Shown: positions 18,588 through 27,328, counted from the first letter of the stretch. The stretch is 64,000 nt of DNA from UBA7957 sp965224675 (GCA_965224675.1 CBDDAA010000002.1:1674001-1738000); one strand, 5' to 3'. A program made the numbers and translations. Notes: generated by a model not told the origin, from the sequence alone.

Positions 18588-18632
18588 TTCGGGAGGCAGG
18601 GGCCAGAGGTTCGAATCCTCTCATCCCGACCA
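18588..18632 (+). repeat. attR, right 45-bp direct repeat
   Basis: Exact copy of 14349-14393. Only the 3' half of the tRNA is present, with no acceptor 5' strand or D-arm upstream, so it is not a second tRNA gene but the distal attachment site. Confidence 0.93.
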
Positions 18633-18774
18633 CATCCACAGTCCTAAAATGCAAAATATAATACGCTGAGCTATCTCCACCAATCTGGATAACACCAGCT
18701 CCGTCATTAACCATTTTTATGATAATTACCATTCCTCTAAATCTAATCCTCAGAGGCCTTCTGAGGGCATCAAT

Positions 18775-19049
18775 TTACCGTTGAAGCCAACACATACTTT
18801 TCCATTCAGGCCAAAATAATGCCTCGATGGGAACTTTCGTACCCAGTATCGTTATTACCTGTTGTATATTGTAAGACAATACATGCAAACTCATTTCAAT
18901 ACTGACACGAGGCGGTGTTCTCATTTGAAAGTGTATGCCTCATCCAGTTTTTTATGGATCCGAATGGGTGCTCAACCGTTGCCCGCCGGACTCTCATTCG
19001 TTCAAGTTCATTAGACATTCATTTTCCCACCAGATCGTCTAACACCCCC
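18775..19049 (-). pseudogene. IS1182-like transposase C-terminal remnant
   Basis: The minus strand reads RMRVRRATVEHPFGSIK, then after a frameshift EMSLHVLSYNIQQVITILG, both conserved C-terminal blocks of IS1182-family transposases, with two in-frame stops. The reading frame continues on the other side of the IS630 insertion (20283 onward). A perfect 7-bp hairpin (18748-18766, CCTCAGA/TCTGAGG) may mark its end. Confidence 0.75.
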
Positions 19050-19059
19050 TAGTACTCCA

Positions 19060-19737
19060 TCAACATAGGATTGATGGATAAAGTGATTTCAATTTAACCC
19101 GTGCATCCTGAGTTGTAAAACGCCAATTTACTCGTATGACTTTATGGTTACGCAGCTTTTGCCAGGAGTCTATTTCCTTTCGTAAAGTTTCCTGATCGGG
19201 AATTCTTCGATTGAGACATTGGCGACTGAGCACTCCTATCTCTATTTCTGCCATATCCAACCAGCTACCATGTTTCGGCGTATAGTGGATTTCTAATCGT
19301 TCAGCAATTCGTCTCGCTTCCTCTGGCTCAAACGTGGCGTACAGTGACCCCAGCCTATGGGTGTTCAGGTTATCCATCACTAAAATGATTTTTCTATCAG
19401 GAAAGTGTTCATCAACCAACTCTTTAATTAACTGTGCCCAGTCTTGCTTGGTATGTCGATCAGTTACCTTTACATGGCGCCAGCCTTCAAGGGGAGCTGA
19501 TAACATAAACAGATTACTGACTCCGTTTCTTTCATATTCATAATCAAATTTAGCGGGTTGCCCTGCTCTTAATGCAAGTGGTGTGCGTGTCTCTTTAATA
19601 TGTTGCTTACTGGTTTCATCCATGCAGACCAAGACTTCCTCTGGTGTATAGCTTCTTTGATACACCTCCAGTATATCTTCCATTGCGCAGACAAAATCTG
19701 CATTTTCCTTGGGAGGTATAACCCAGCACGCCTTCAA
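19060..19737 (-). CDS. IS630 transposase, catalytic DDE part (OrfB)
   Basis: 225 aa. It contains the DDE catalytic residues of IS630: first Asp in LVCMDETSK, second in ILVMDNLNTH, and the Glu in LDMAEIEIGVLSRQCL. It is probably not translated alone. A -1 shift in OrfA joins the frames, giving KPWLKACWVIPPKEN across the junction, as in intact IS630 transposases. Confidence 0.88.
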   Translation of the reverse strand: MKACWVIPPKENADFVCAMEDILEVYQRSYTPEEVLVCMDETSKQHIKETRTPLALRAGQPAKFDYEYERNGVSNLFMLSAPLEGWRHVKVTDRHTKQDWAQLIKELVDEHFPDRKIILVMDNLNTHRLGSLYATFEPEEARRIAERLEIHYTPKHGSWLDMAEIEIGVLSRQCLNRRIPDQETLRKEIDSWQKLRNHKVIRVNWRFTTQDARVKLKSLYPSILC

Positions 19738-20195
19738 CCAGGGTTTGAGTACATTTTTTTTAGTGTCTGTCTGACCGATTCTCCTGAAATCGAATCAACA
19801 ATCTCACACTCTACCAATCGTTCAGCGAGTAGCTTTAATGTCCAATCTGTGCGCCCCTCTGGAGCAGATGAGCAAGCGGTTGCGATAAGAAATGCCTCTG
19901 CTTCACCATCAAGTTTTTTTGGCTTTCGACGTGTTTGTACTTTTGGGTTAAGCGCTGATTCAAGCCCCTCCACAACAAAACGTTTTCGGACTCTTTCCAC
20001 GGTTAGCCGACTGATGTGTAAGGCTTCCGCTATCTCCTTATCTTTCAATGAGCCCGTTGCTGAAGTTTCATCTGCATGTAGTAACACCTGGGCATGAATT
20101 AATTTACGTGCGGCTACTCGTCCTTGTGACGCCAACTGGATTAAAATACCTCGCTCTTGTACGGTCAGTTTTACTCTGTACTTTTTTTCTGGCAT
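19734..20195 (-). CDS. IS630 transposase, DNA-binding part (OrfA)
   Basis: 153 aa with helix-turn-helix repeats (SLKDKEIAEALHISRLTVER). Near its end an A8 run (plus-strand T8 at 19754-19761) allows a -1 slip that bypasses the UGA and continues into OrfB. The product before the shift ends KKMYSNPG. Both frames look undamaged, so this copy may be active. Confidence 0.88.
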   Translation of the reverse strand: MPEKKYRVKLTVQERGILIQLASQGRVAARKLIHAQVLLHADETSATGSLKDKEIAEALHISRLTVERVRKRFVVEGLESALNPKVQTRRKPKKLDGEAEAFLIATACSSAPEGRTDWTLKLLAERLVECEIVDSISGESVRQTLKKMYSNPG

Positions 20196-20282
20196 ATTTC
20201 ACTCCAAAGTATCATTCGCTTAAATTTGGTACTTAAGAGTTTAGTTTAGATATTCATCAATGCTACGTTGTTGGAGTACTAG

Positions 20283-20385
20283 TGTTCCCATCGACGTACA
20301 CGGCGACTTTCTCCGACTGTGCATTTTGATTTTATTGGGCAGGCCCTGCACACCGGTAGGGCGTCGACGACGATTTTCTCAACCT
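20283..20385 (-). pseudogene. IS1182-like transposase internal remnant
   Basis: The minus strand reads VDALPVCRACPIKSKCT then SRRVRRWEH: the Cys-rich block and the RRxxRWEH block that precede the C-terminal part in IS1182-family transposases. It is the other half of the gene split by IS630. Sequence upstream (to about 20520) is more degenerate and not assignable. Confidence 0.7.
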
Positions 20386-20953
20386 ACCATACATTCAACG
20401 CGCTGATGACGCCGGTGATCAGTGATGTTGCTTTCGTCTTCGGTACATCGCGATTCAACTCCTCGAGCAAATGCTGCTCGCCAATAACAAGACTCCCGGA
20501 CGTGCTGGCATGTCAATTTAGCACTACTGTTTGAGATAGTAGTAGGTCAAGGCACTAATCTGACACTCAGTACTTTTTGAAAACTTTTGAAATGCTTGTG
20601 GGTTATTGAAAAATATGGCGTGCCCAGAGAAATTCGAACTCCCGACCCTCAGGTTCGAAAACGGGCGCTGTTTGAAAAACCTATATCCTTTTGTTTTTAT
20701 TATAATTAATTCTACTAACAGCAGTATTTACCCTTGAAGTTGCTCTCACGATGCTTAACGAGTCGAATTGTCTCAAAATAGGCGTATACTCAGGATTATA
20801 GATGTAATAAACAATATTTTGCGCCTGTTAAATCTGCCTTCCAGCGTGTTCTTTCATTCCAGTTTCTGCGGTAGCTGGGCACTTGATAACAAGAATCCGT
20901 ATCAGGTATTAATTCACCTGATAGCACGCGGTTATTAAATTAAAGAGGTAAAC
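20386..20953. other. decayed intergenic sequence with tRNA 3' fragment
   Basis: It contains degenerate IS1182-like sequence, then at 20616-20655 (minus strand) a tRNA-like 3' part: a T-arm with AGTTCGAAT and an acceptor end closing in GGGCACGCCA. No tRNA 5' half is present. It is probably an orphan attachment-site scar. The remaining 300 bp hold the promoter region of the thioredoxin-like gene, which has an AGAGGT ribosome site. Confidence 0.55.
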
Positions 20954-21514
20954 ATGTTAAAGCCTGTAATTCATACTAAAGTTCGAAACTTTTGCTTACT
21001 GATTTTTATGTTTTCGTTAGGTTTTTTTAGCCTGTCTCAGGCTAAACCTTTATCAATTCAAACGCCATTACCTGAATTTACAAATACGAATCCAGCTCAC
21101 TGGTTTAACAGCAGGCCGCTAAAACGATCCGACCTTAAGGGTAAGGTGATACTGCTTGATTTCTGGACATACGGTTGTTGGAATTGTTACCGTTCTTTTC
21201 CATGGTTAAACGAACTTGAAAGTGAATTATCACAAAATGAATTCCAGGTAATCGGCATTCACACGCCAGAATTCAGCCATGAAAAGGTAGCTGGGAATGT
21301 CGCTAAAAAAATAAGAGAATTTGAATTACATCATCCTGTCATGATGGATAATGATTTCTCTTATTGGAATGTACTTAAAAATCAATATTGGCCCAGTTTT
21401 TATCTTATAGACAAGCATGGTCGATTACGTTTTGCGCATATCGGAGAGACGCATTCAGGCGATCATAATGCGAAGGCAATGGAATCCGAAATTCGTCAAT
21501 TGTTGAAGGAATAA
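20954..21514 (+). CDS. secreted thioredoxin-like protein (redoxin/TlpA type)
   Basis: 186 aa. Signal peptide (hydrophobic LLIFMFSLGFFSLSQA), then a thioredoxin fold with the active-site motif GCWNCYR in LLDFWTYGCWNCYRSFPWL and the cis-Pro segment YWPSFYLID. The C-x-x-C is CWNC, which differs from the classical CGPC and resembles DipZ/NHL-type thioredoxin domains. It sits 37 bp before the DUF3179 gene, so the two are probably co-transcribed and act in the periplasm. Confidence 0.88.
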   Translation: MLKPVIHTKVRNFCLLIFMFSLGFFSLSQAKPLSIQTPLPEFTNTNPAHWFNSRPLKRSDLKGKVILLDFWTYGCWNCYRSFPWLNELESELSQNEFQVIGIHTPEFSHEKVAGNVAKKIREFELHHPVMMDNDFSYWNVLKNQYWPSFYLIDKHGRLRFAHIGETHSGDHNAKAMESEIRQLLKE

Positions 21515-21551
21515 GAATAAATTAACCGGGTCAATCCAACGATAAAATATT

Positions 21552-22907
21552 ATGCAATATCTGCTGATTGTAATTCTTGTAGTCGCTCCTGGTAATTTTG
21601 CATTTGCTCAGGAACCTGCATCTGATGAAGATATGGCTATCCGCTTTGTTAGCCTGATATTGGCTGAGGACAAAGCGTTGGAAAGTCACTTCGCTTATAT
21701 CGAGCAACATTGGCAAGATAGTTATACACCGATGGCCGTAGAAACCCTGAGCCTTGCCCAGCGTGGTTATGTCATTCGAGAATTGATTAAACTTCTGGAA
21801 ACGAAAACCGGGCAGAACATTGGCAGAGATACCCAAGCGTGGTTCTACTGGATATGGAATCGTTCTCAAACTCAATTTAGCCATTACCCGCAATTTAAAT
21901 CCTTGCTCTACGGATTAATTGATCAGAAGTTTGCTGACTATTTTGACCAGCAGCGAAAATCACTTATACGTCTGGATGAGGTTCGTTGGGGAGGTGTGCG
22001 TCAGGATGGCATCCCGCCACTACGCCAACCTGAGATGATAAAGGCTGCAGAGGCTGATTACCTTGACGATGATAATATTGTATTTGGCGTTAAAATAAAT
22101 GGTGATGCCAGAGCTTATCCCAAGCGCATACTTGCGTGGCATGAAATGTTTATTGATGAAATCGGTGGCATCAGGTATGCCGGTGTGTATTGCACTTTGT
22201 GCGGCGCAGTGATTCTTTACGAAACAGTTTTTAATGGCATTGAGCATCACGTTGGTACCAGTGGTTTTCTTTATCGTTCAAATAAACTGATGTATGACAA
22301 GGCCACCCAATCATTGTGGAATACCACATGGGGTGAACCGGTAATAGGTCCATTAGTCGATAAAGGGATTCGACTTAAGCGCAGCTATCTGGTTACCACA
22401 ACTTGGGGTGAGTGGAAGAGGCGTCATCCGCAAACAACCGTGCTGTCTCTCAATACTGGATATAAGAGAGATTATGGAGAGGGTGTGGCATACCGTGAAT
22501 ATTTCTCTACTGATCAGCTGATGTTCAACGTCCCTAAACTCGATAAAAGGCTGCGCAACAAAGACGAAGTGCTGGCTTTAATCTTTCCTGAAATATCCGC
22601 GCAGCCGTTGGCTATAGCAGTAGACTTTCTAACGAAGCACCCTGTCTATCATAGCCAGATCGAAAAACTGGAGTTTGTGATACTGACTGATGGAAGTGGT
22701 GCGAACCGTGTTTATGAAACTAATGGGAAGTCTTTCGTGTCATATAACGGTGATATGACTGTAATCGATGTTAATGGCGTTCACTGGCAGCAGAATGAGA
22801 AATCTTTGGTTAACGATAGTGGTAAAGTGTTAACACGCCTGCCAGCTCATCGCGCATTTTGGTTTGGATGGTATGCCGCCAACAACGATACTCGTCTGAT
22901 TCACTAG
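21552..22907 (+). CDS. DUF3179 domain-containing secreted protein
   Basis: 451 aa. Short signal peptide (LLIVILVVAPGNFAFA), an N-terminal region of about 150 residues, then the DUF3179 domain with NGDARAYPKRILAWHEM, the CTLCGAVILYE Cys pair (Cys-x-x-Cys), SGFLYRSNKLMYD, SLWN and LSLNTGYKRDYG. Function unknown. The C-x-x-C pair and the thioredoxin-like protein just upstream suggest a shared redox or metal-related envelope role; that link is inference. Confidence 0.9.
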   Translation: MQYLLIVILVVAPGNFAFAQEPASDEDMAIRFVSLILAEDKALESHFAYIEQHWQDSYTPMAVETLSLAQRGYVIRELIKLLETKTGQNIGRDTQAWFYWIWNRSQTQFSHYPQFKSLLYGLIDQKFADYFDQQRKSLIRLDEVRWGGVRQDGIPPLRQPEMIKAAEADYLDDDNIVFGVKINGDARAYPKRILAWHEMFIDEIGGIRYAGVYCTLCGAVILYETVFNGIEHHVGTSGFLYRSNKLMYDKATQSLWNTTWGEPVIGPLVDKGIRLKRSYLVTTTWGEWKRRHPQTTVLSLNTGYKRDYGEGVAYREYFSTDQLMFNVPKLDKRLRNKDEVLALIFPEISAQPLAIAVDFLTKHPVYHSQIEKLEFVILTDGSGANRVYETNGKSFVSYNGDMTVIDVNGVHWQQNEKSLVNDSGKVLTRLPAHRAFWFGWYAANNDTRLIH

Positions 22908-22983
22908 CTGATAATAATGAGGGTCTGACCCCTTTAATGCGGATTTTTTATTACTAGTCGGAAGCCAGAGTATGACAAAATAA

Positions 22984-23337
22984 GCTATTTGGTCAACTCT
23001 TCAAACAATCTGGCAATTGCTTCAGCGCCAGGATCATCTTGAGTACCAGGACTTATTGAACCGGGAAGATATACAAGCGCTATGCCAGAAGACACCGGTC
23101 TCCCTGACGGAATTTCTGGAGGGCTTCGCAAAGATTTGTAAATTGGTTGATGCCCGCTATCTATGGCGGCCAAATCTACGAGACGAAACAGATAACCATC
23201 TTATTGAGTTGGCGATTGCGGCAGGTGTTGAATATATTATTACCAATAATGTAAAAGACTTTGCACACGCACAACTGAAACATCTGGGCTATGAAGTCAG
23301 TACGCCGGAACATATTTTGAGGTTATTGAGATCATGA
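22984..23337 (+). pseudogene. PIN-domain toxin, N-terminally broken
   Basis: The C-terminal two-thirds of a PIN-family ribonuclease is clear: LEYQDLLNRED, ARYLWRPNLRDETDNHLIELAIAAG and ITNNVKDF. The N-terminal strand with the first catalytic Asp is missing: an in-frame TAA lies at 22981-22983 and the natural continuation (FSARIIL before EYQDLL) is in another frame. The longest open start is a TTG at 23017 (106 aa). Probably an inactive toxin. Confidence 0.75.
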
Positions 23338-23552
23338 CAACTTTATCCGTTCGCCTGCCAGACGATATGGCGAAAAAACTCAAACACATGGCTAAAGCGC
23401 GTGAGATAAGTCTGAATAAGCTAATGTTTGAAATGTCGACACAACTACTCGCCGAAGAGGAAGCCAAGCAGTTTTTTCTGGCGGCTCAGCTACGTGGGAA
23501 TCCCAAACAGGCACTGCAGCTTCTGGATGAATTGGATGCATTGGGGCTTTGA
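23334..23552 (+). CDS. ribbon-helix-helix antitoxin
   Basis: 72 aa. TTLSVRLPDDMAKKLKHMAKAREISLNKLMFEMSTQLLA is a CopG-like RHH domain. It overlaps the PIN frame by 4 nt (ATGA), the coupling typical of a toxin-antitoxin pair. The antitoxin is intact while the toxin is broken, as expected when a module decays. Confidence 0.82.
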   Translation: MTTLSVRLPDDMAKKLKHMAKAREISLNKLMFEMSTQLLAEEEAKQFFLAAQLRGNPKQALQLLDELDALGL

Positions 23553-23685
23553 CTCGAAATAAAAGCGCCAGCAGCCTGATTGCTGATTTGATAATACAAG
23601 GTGCGCTCACGGAACTGATCAGGCAGCACCGAATCCGAATACTTGTGTTCAGGGAGTGTCTTGTACTTTTTAACCAGGATAAGCT

Positions 23686-24298
23686 ATGAACCAGTCTAAA
23701 TCCATCCCCTCTGTTTCGGTCACTTATGCCTGCAATGGCAAATCGACCAAATCCAACGAGTTAGGCATGCGGCCCATGCAAGAGCGGCCTATGAAAAACG
23801 CGGTGAGCAATATTTGTTGATCAAGTCACCCCCTGCTTCGGGCAAGAGCCGGGCGCTTATGTTTATTGCCCTCGACAAGCTGGAGAACCGGGGCTTAAAC
23901 AGGTCATTATTGCCGTGCCGGAAAAAACTATCGGGGCAAGTTTCAATGATGAACGGCTATCGGAATTCGGTTTCTGGACGAACTGGCGGGTGGAGCCGAA
24001 GTGGAATTTATGCAACGCACCCGGCGCTGATGGCGGCAAGGTCAATGCGCTGGGCCTGTTGATGGAGCAGGTACTTGCGCCACGATTCAATTTTGTTCGC
24101 AAGAATCCCGAGACCGGGCCTGTTGAGGGTTTTGACTATAGCGAGAGAGGCTATGATCTGAACACAACAAATGTTGGGGTCCATGAGGAAAGCGGCCAAT
24201 TCCAGATCGAGATTAAAGGACTTGCCGAACCCAAAAGCGAGGAAGCGACACGTATCTGCCAGGAAGATTTGAGCGAGGTGATTTCTGCCTTAACATGA
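23686..24298 (+). pseudogene. DEAD/DEAH helicase remnant, multiply frameshifted
   Basis: Pieces in three frames: an N-terminal stretch from ATG 23686; a Walker A piece YLLIKSPPASGKSRALMF (about 23800-23900); then KQVIIAVPEKTIGASFNDERLS and, after an apparent internal deletion near 24050, a C-terminal piece (PRFNFVRKNPETGPVEGFDY). Together they match a superfamily-2 helicase of restriction/defence type reduced to about a fifth of its length. Confidence 0.7.
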
Positions 24299-24362
24299 AC
24301 ACGGATTCTGGCCCATCATGAACACCTATTCTGATCGGTCATGAACACCAATACTGATGAGA
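24294..24362 (+). repeat. three tandem 23-bp repeats
   Basis: Three copies starting CATGAACAC at 24294, 24317 and 24340, with ATTCTG or ATACTG at the same offset in each. They begin at the stop of the helicase remnant. The pattern resembles the multiple terminal repeats bound by IS21-family transposases, but no transposase is next to it, so it may be an IS scar or an operator array. Confidence 0.6.
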
Positions 24363-25452
24363 ACATGGACCTTGTAAGTGTCGGAGAAAAAACGCGACTA
24401 TTTGCCACAGAGCCACGATTATTGAATATCGAGTCATTCAAGTAAATTTCCATTTGACATGATTGGAACTTCTATTTGAATAATTTGATGCAGTGGTTAG
24501 TGGAGTTAATTCTAAACAGATTCGATGGACTATTGGCCTAATAAACAACGATGGAATCCTAAAACTACTAATGGTGCCAGACTTCGCCGATTAATAGCAA
24601 AAAAGACACCCTGCGGCATTAAATAAACGGGACACGAGTCTCTCGCCCACAATAGCAATGTAGTGCGTCTCTATCCTTCGTTCGGTATCGATGCTAAACC
24701 TTCATTTGCTTATGCTGTGACCGTGGGAACATCTACTACTGCCGTGCATGCGCAGGAAAAGCCCGACAGGAACCCAAAGAGAGCCTCAGAGCGTTATCAA
24801 AACTTTATTAAGGAACGTGTCTTTAGCATAGTCCGACGGCATCTGTATAGACAGACACAAAAAGAAAAAGTGGCTCATAAGGGTTATTAGATCGAGCCGA
24901 ATGCGGTAATTTGTCGCGGTATTGCTCTGGATTGACACATTCTGTAAAAAATTGCAGAATGTGCAGAGAAAGACGCAAAATCACTTTGTCAATTAATTTC
25001 CCAAGCGATAAAGAAATCTGGAAGCGGCAAATTTCCGGTGATTGGCTAGCCAGTTATATGCAGTCGCATACAAGCGACAAACCCGCGATTCTGAATGGCA
25101 GGTAACACATTGATACTAGTTGGCACTGATTTCAAATGCTGGTATATTTGCTGGTATAAGCTCAAATATAAATATGATAGATAGTTGATATAAAAGAATA
25201 ATGTAGAACCTAGTGTTATCCTCTCATCCAATTAACAACTGATTTTATTGTTTTCACATTACCCCCAACAAAAAAAACTGTTGAACACTATTATCTATCG
25301 CGCGAGGCACAATAGCATCTTCAGTATTTAATAACCTGCACAATCAGGGCTGATATTCTCAATCACAGAGACGCAATCAGACCCAGACCTCAGGTTAAAA
25401 GGGGCTGAGAGTGCCGCAATAACTCAAATCTGATGAGTTGAACTGTTTCTCT
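24363..25452. other. 1.1-kb region without recognisable gene
   Basis: Small open frames at 24663-24890 and 24911-25105 have no recognisable motif, ribosome site or composition of a real gene. The stretch is AT-rich and looks like decayed mobile or accessory DNA. Confidence 0.5.
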
Positions 25453-26064
25453 TCAGTCGACCATACTGGATTGGATGGGCAATCGACAACATCCCGATAG
25501 TAAGGTAGTACTCGTATTTCGTTGTAGCAAAATATCGACACTCCAATCAAAAATACGATCACTCATTCCGTCACTGCACCTGTCAGGACGTAATAGCGAT
25601 GTAATCGACTCACTATTTGTACTCGCCACTATCGCAACTGGAAAAGTCAAATGGTTAACTGATGAACTAACTGTATCAAGCAAAGCACTAATTGGCTTAT
25701 CATTTCCCAATATGTTCAATCGTATATTTTTTTGATCCAGAATTTCATATTTCCAGAATGGCTCTGTACCTGTGCAATACAGGCCAACAGGCACCTCCGT
25801 ACCCGCGAGCTTTGGTGAATCAAACTGCTTTAAATACTTAATTGATGCCCAGCCACTTGAACCAGACCATACAAAACGCGCCCATTTCCCGGTCGAATCC
25901 AACTCAATAATTTCAACTGGGTCCGAATCTATTGTTAAATCACCTATATCTTCAAACTTTGTAGAAGGTCCTGAACGCACATTTAAAGGTTCACCGTTTT
26001 TCAACCCTGTCACACGGTATAATGAAGGTGCTAAAGATGTTTGAGCATAGCAATTAACCGACAC
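25453..26064 (-). CDS. SH3b plus COG3650-type secreted protein, unclear start
   Basis: 203 aa from a GTG at 26064. A bacterial SH3 domain (LNVRSGPSTKFEDIGDL...GSSGWASIKYLK) precedes a COG3650-like domain (YCTGTEPFWKYEI ... RCSDGMSDRIFDWSVDI, ending near a Gly-Cys-Cys-Arg). The same frame continues upstream to 26127 and encodes a hydrophobic stretch (FWIWASSLFLVLLVS, then CYAQ) that looks like the missing signal peptide, but there is no ordinary start codon before the TGA at 26128-26130. A one-base indel would join it to a TTG-led frame beginning MKNIKLPR. Confidence 0.7.
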   Translation of the reverse strand: MSVNCYAQTSLAPSLYRVTGLKNGEPLNVRSGPSTKFEDIGDLTIDSDPVEIIELDSTGKWARFVWSGSSGWASIKYLKQFDSPKLAGTEVPVGLYCTGTEPFWKYEILDQKNIRLNILGNDKPISALLDTVSSSVNHLTFPVAIVASTNSESITSLLRPDRCSDGMSDRIFDWSVDILLQRNTSTTLLSGCCRLPIQSSMVD

Positions 26065-26150
26065 TAGCAGAACTAAAAAAAGGGACGAAGCCCATATCCA
26101 AAACTGCTCTCGGTAGTTTGATGTTTTTCAACTATTGCATTACCCTTGTT

Positions 26151-26979
26151 TTAACCATCGACTGTGTACCCAACCTGTATCGTTTTCTTCACCTTAATTA
26201 TTTCCGAAACTAACCACCAAAGCCCATCAGTTTCAATTTTGGTAACCATGGCGCCCTGCTTCAGCGTCTTTATTTTGTCGTCGGCGATACTAGGCCCCAT
26301 ACGCATGTTCAGACCCGAAGCAGCAATTACCTCGTAATGCGAATTTAACGGGGAGTCACTCTTACGACCAAACACTCTGGTTCGAAAACGATTCATATCC
26401 CACGCCGGACCCGGATCTGATTTCCGATCAGGTGATATATCATCATGATCTAAAATATTTTTTTCCTCAATACCATATTCGTTCGCAATACAGCGGACTG
26501 CTAACACAGCTGATTCGGTTTGTGCTTCATCATAAATTTCCCAGCCTTTTACTTGATTTGGAGCATGTCGATGAGCAGCTTCAATAACCCGACTATCGGG
26601 CAATGATGTTCCGGTGTAGCTTGACCAATTTCCCCTGCTCCCTAGTAAGCGACCCCAGTTAGCTATTTCAATACCAACAGAATATTGATTAAGTCCATGC
26701 AACCCGTCCCAGGAGCTCGAACCGGCGTGCCAGGCTTTCTCATCAAACCTGACCAATTGAGTGATAGAACCGCTATGATCTATGACCAAATGCGCTGATA
26801 CATCCGCTGTAGGGTCTTTAAACCAATTTATAGAAGACTGAGCCGATCCGCTCGCAGTATAGTGAATTACAACAAATATTGGTTTTTTTATCTTTTAGTT
26901 TTCTACCCTGATTTTTTGTTTTAACAAATGTTACCGGAGAGTTATCGCTGCTATGCATCCTACGTTGTATTATTTTCAT
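26151..26979 (-). CDS. N-acetylmuramoyl-L-alanine amidase with SH3, frameshifted
   Basis: Amidase_2 fold: VVIHYTASGSAQSSINWF, LVIDHSGSITQLV, WHAGSSSW, SVGIEIAN and ILDHDDISPDRKSDPGPAWDMNRF carry the zinc ligands (His, His, Asp) and catalytic residues; a C-terminal SH3 domain follows (LNMRMGPSIADDKIKTL). The N-terminal segment MKIIQRRMHSSDN starts at ATG 26979 after GGAG, but is in a different frame from the amidase body. The two join if one base is removed from the T7 run at 26883-26889. The longest single open frame with a start is 26151-26789. Confidence 0.75.
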
Positions 26980-27067
26980 ATCTACAATCTCCAAAAAAAT
27001 TTAAATGCTATTAATTTTGCAAAATGCGAACATATTGTTGGTTCTGTCAAAACATCGAATTCACTGA

Positions 27068-27328
27068 TTAAGTAGTCGTAAGATTTATTGTTTGCTTTTG
27101 TTCAACTTCGATTGACACTTGAGAAAGATCAAAAGCAAATTGACAATTTTGTGCAATCCATATCTTTGTCATGACTACATTGCTGCTGCTACCTATAAGC
27201 GCTTTGATTTTTAGATTTTGCTTAATACACGTAAAGAACAGTTCGATCTGCCATCTTGCCTTGTAAATATCGGCAATGGTTTTAGCTGAGAGCTTGAAAC
27301 TGTTGTTTTGCAAGAGTCTAGAATTCAT
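27068..27328 (-). pseudogene. IS4-family transposase fragment
   Basis: About 75 recognisable residues: SFKLSAKTIADIYKARWQIELFF then IKQNLKIKALIGSSSNVVMTKIWIA, the conserved YREK-like C-terminal region of IS4-family transposases. The upstream catalytic part is absent and the C-terminus diverges into unrelated residues. Dead remnant. Confidence 0.8.

Larger units (their letters stand above)
14394..18632. mobile_element. 4.24-kb tRNA-Pro integrative element, satellite-like
   Basis: It is bounded by perfect 45-bp repeats and carries only minus-strand genes, read from the right end towards the tRNA: RHH repressor, HEPN protein, small unknown protein, rolling-circle Rep, AlpA-like HTH, tyrosine integrase. 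The integrase sits 10 bp inside attL. There are no capsid, coat, Zot or conjugation genes, so transfer would need a helper; it resembles a phage satellite or a small integrative plasmid. All genes look intact and both att sites are perfect, which suggests recent, possibly active, mobility. Confidence 0.88.
19052..20279 (-). mobile_element. IS630-family insertion sequence
   Basis: 1228 bp flanked by TA duplications within a CTAG context at both sides (19050-19051 and 20280-20281), the known target preference of IS630. Imperfect 17-bp terminal repeats: GTACTCCATCAACATAG and CTACGTTGTTGGAGTAC (inverted). It contains two overlapping transposase frames on the minus strand and interrupts an older IS1182-like remnant. 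Confidence 0.9.

Noticed and set aside
18588..18632. A second tRNA-Pro gene
   Set aside because: Only the 3' 45 nt are present; no matching 5' acceptor strand or D-arm. It is the attR copy.
24294..24362. A CRISPR array
   Set aside because: The 23-bp units are directly adjacent, without spacers, and no cas genes are present anywhere in the window.
24663..25105. Two small open frames in the 24.4-25.4 kb stretch
   Set aside because: No recognisable domain, no ribosome site, and lying in decayed accessory DNA.
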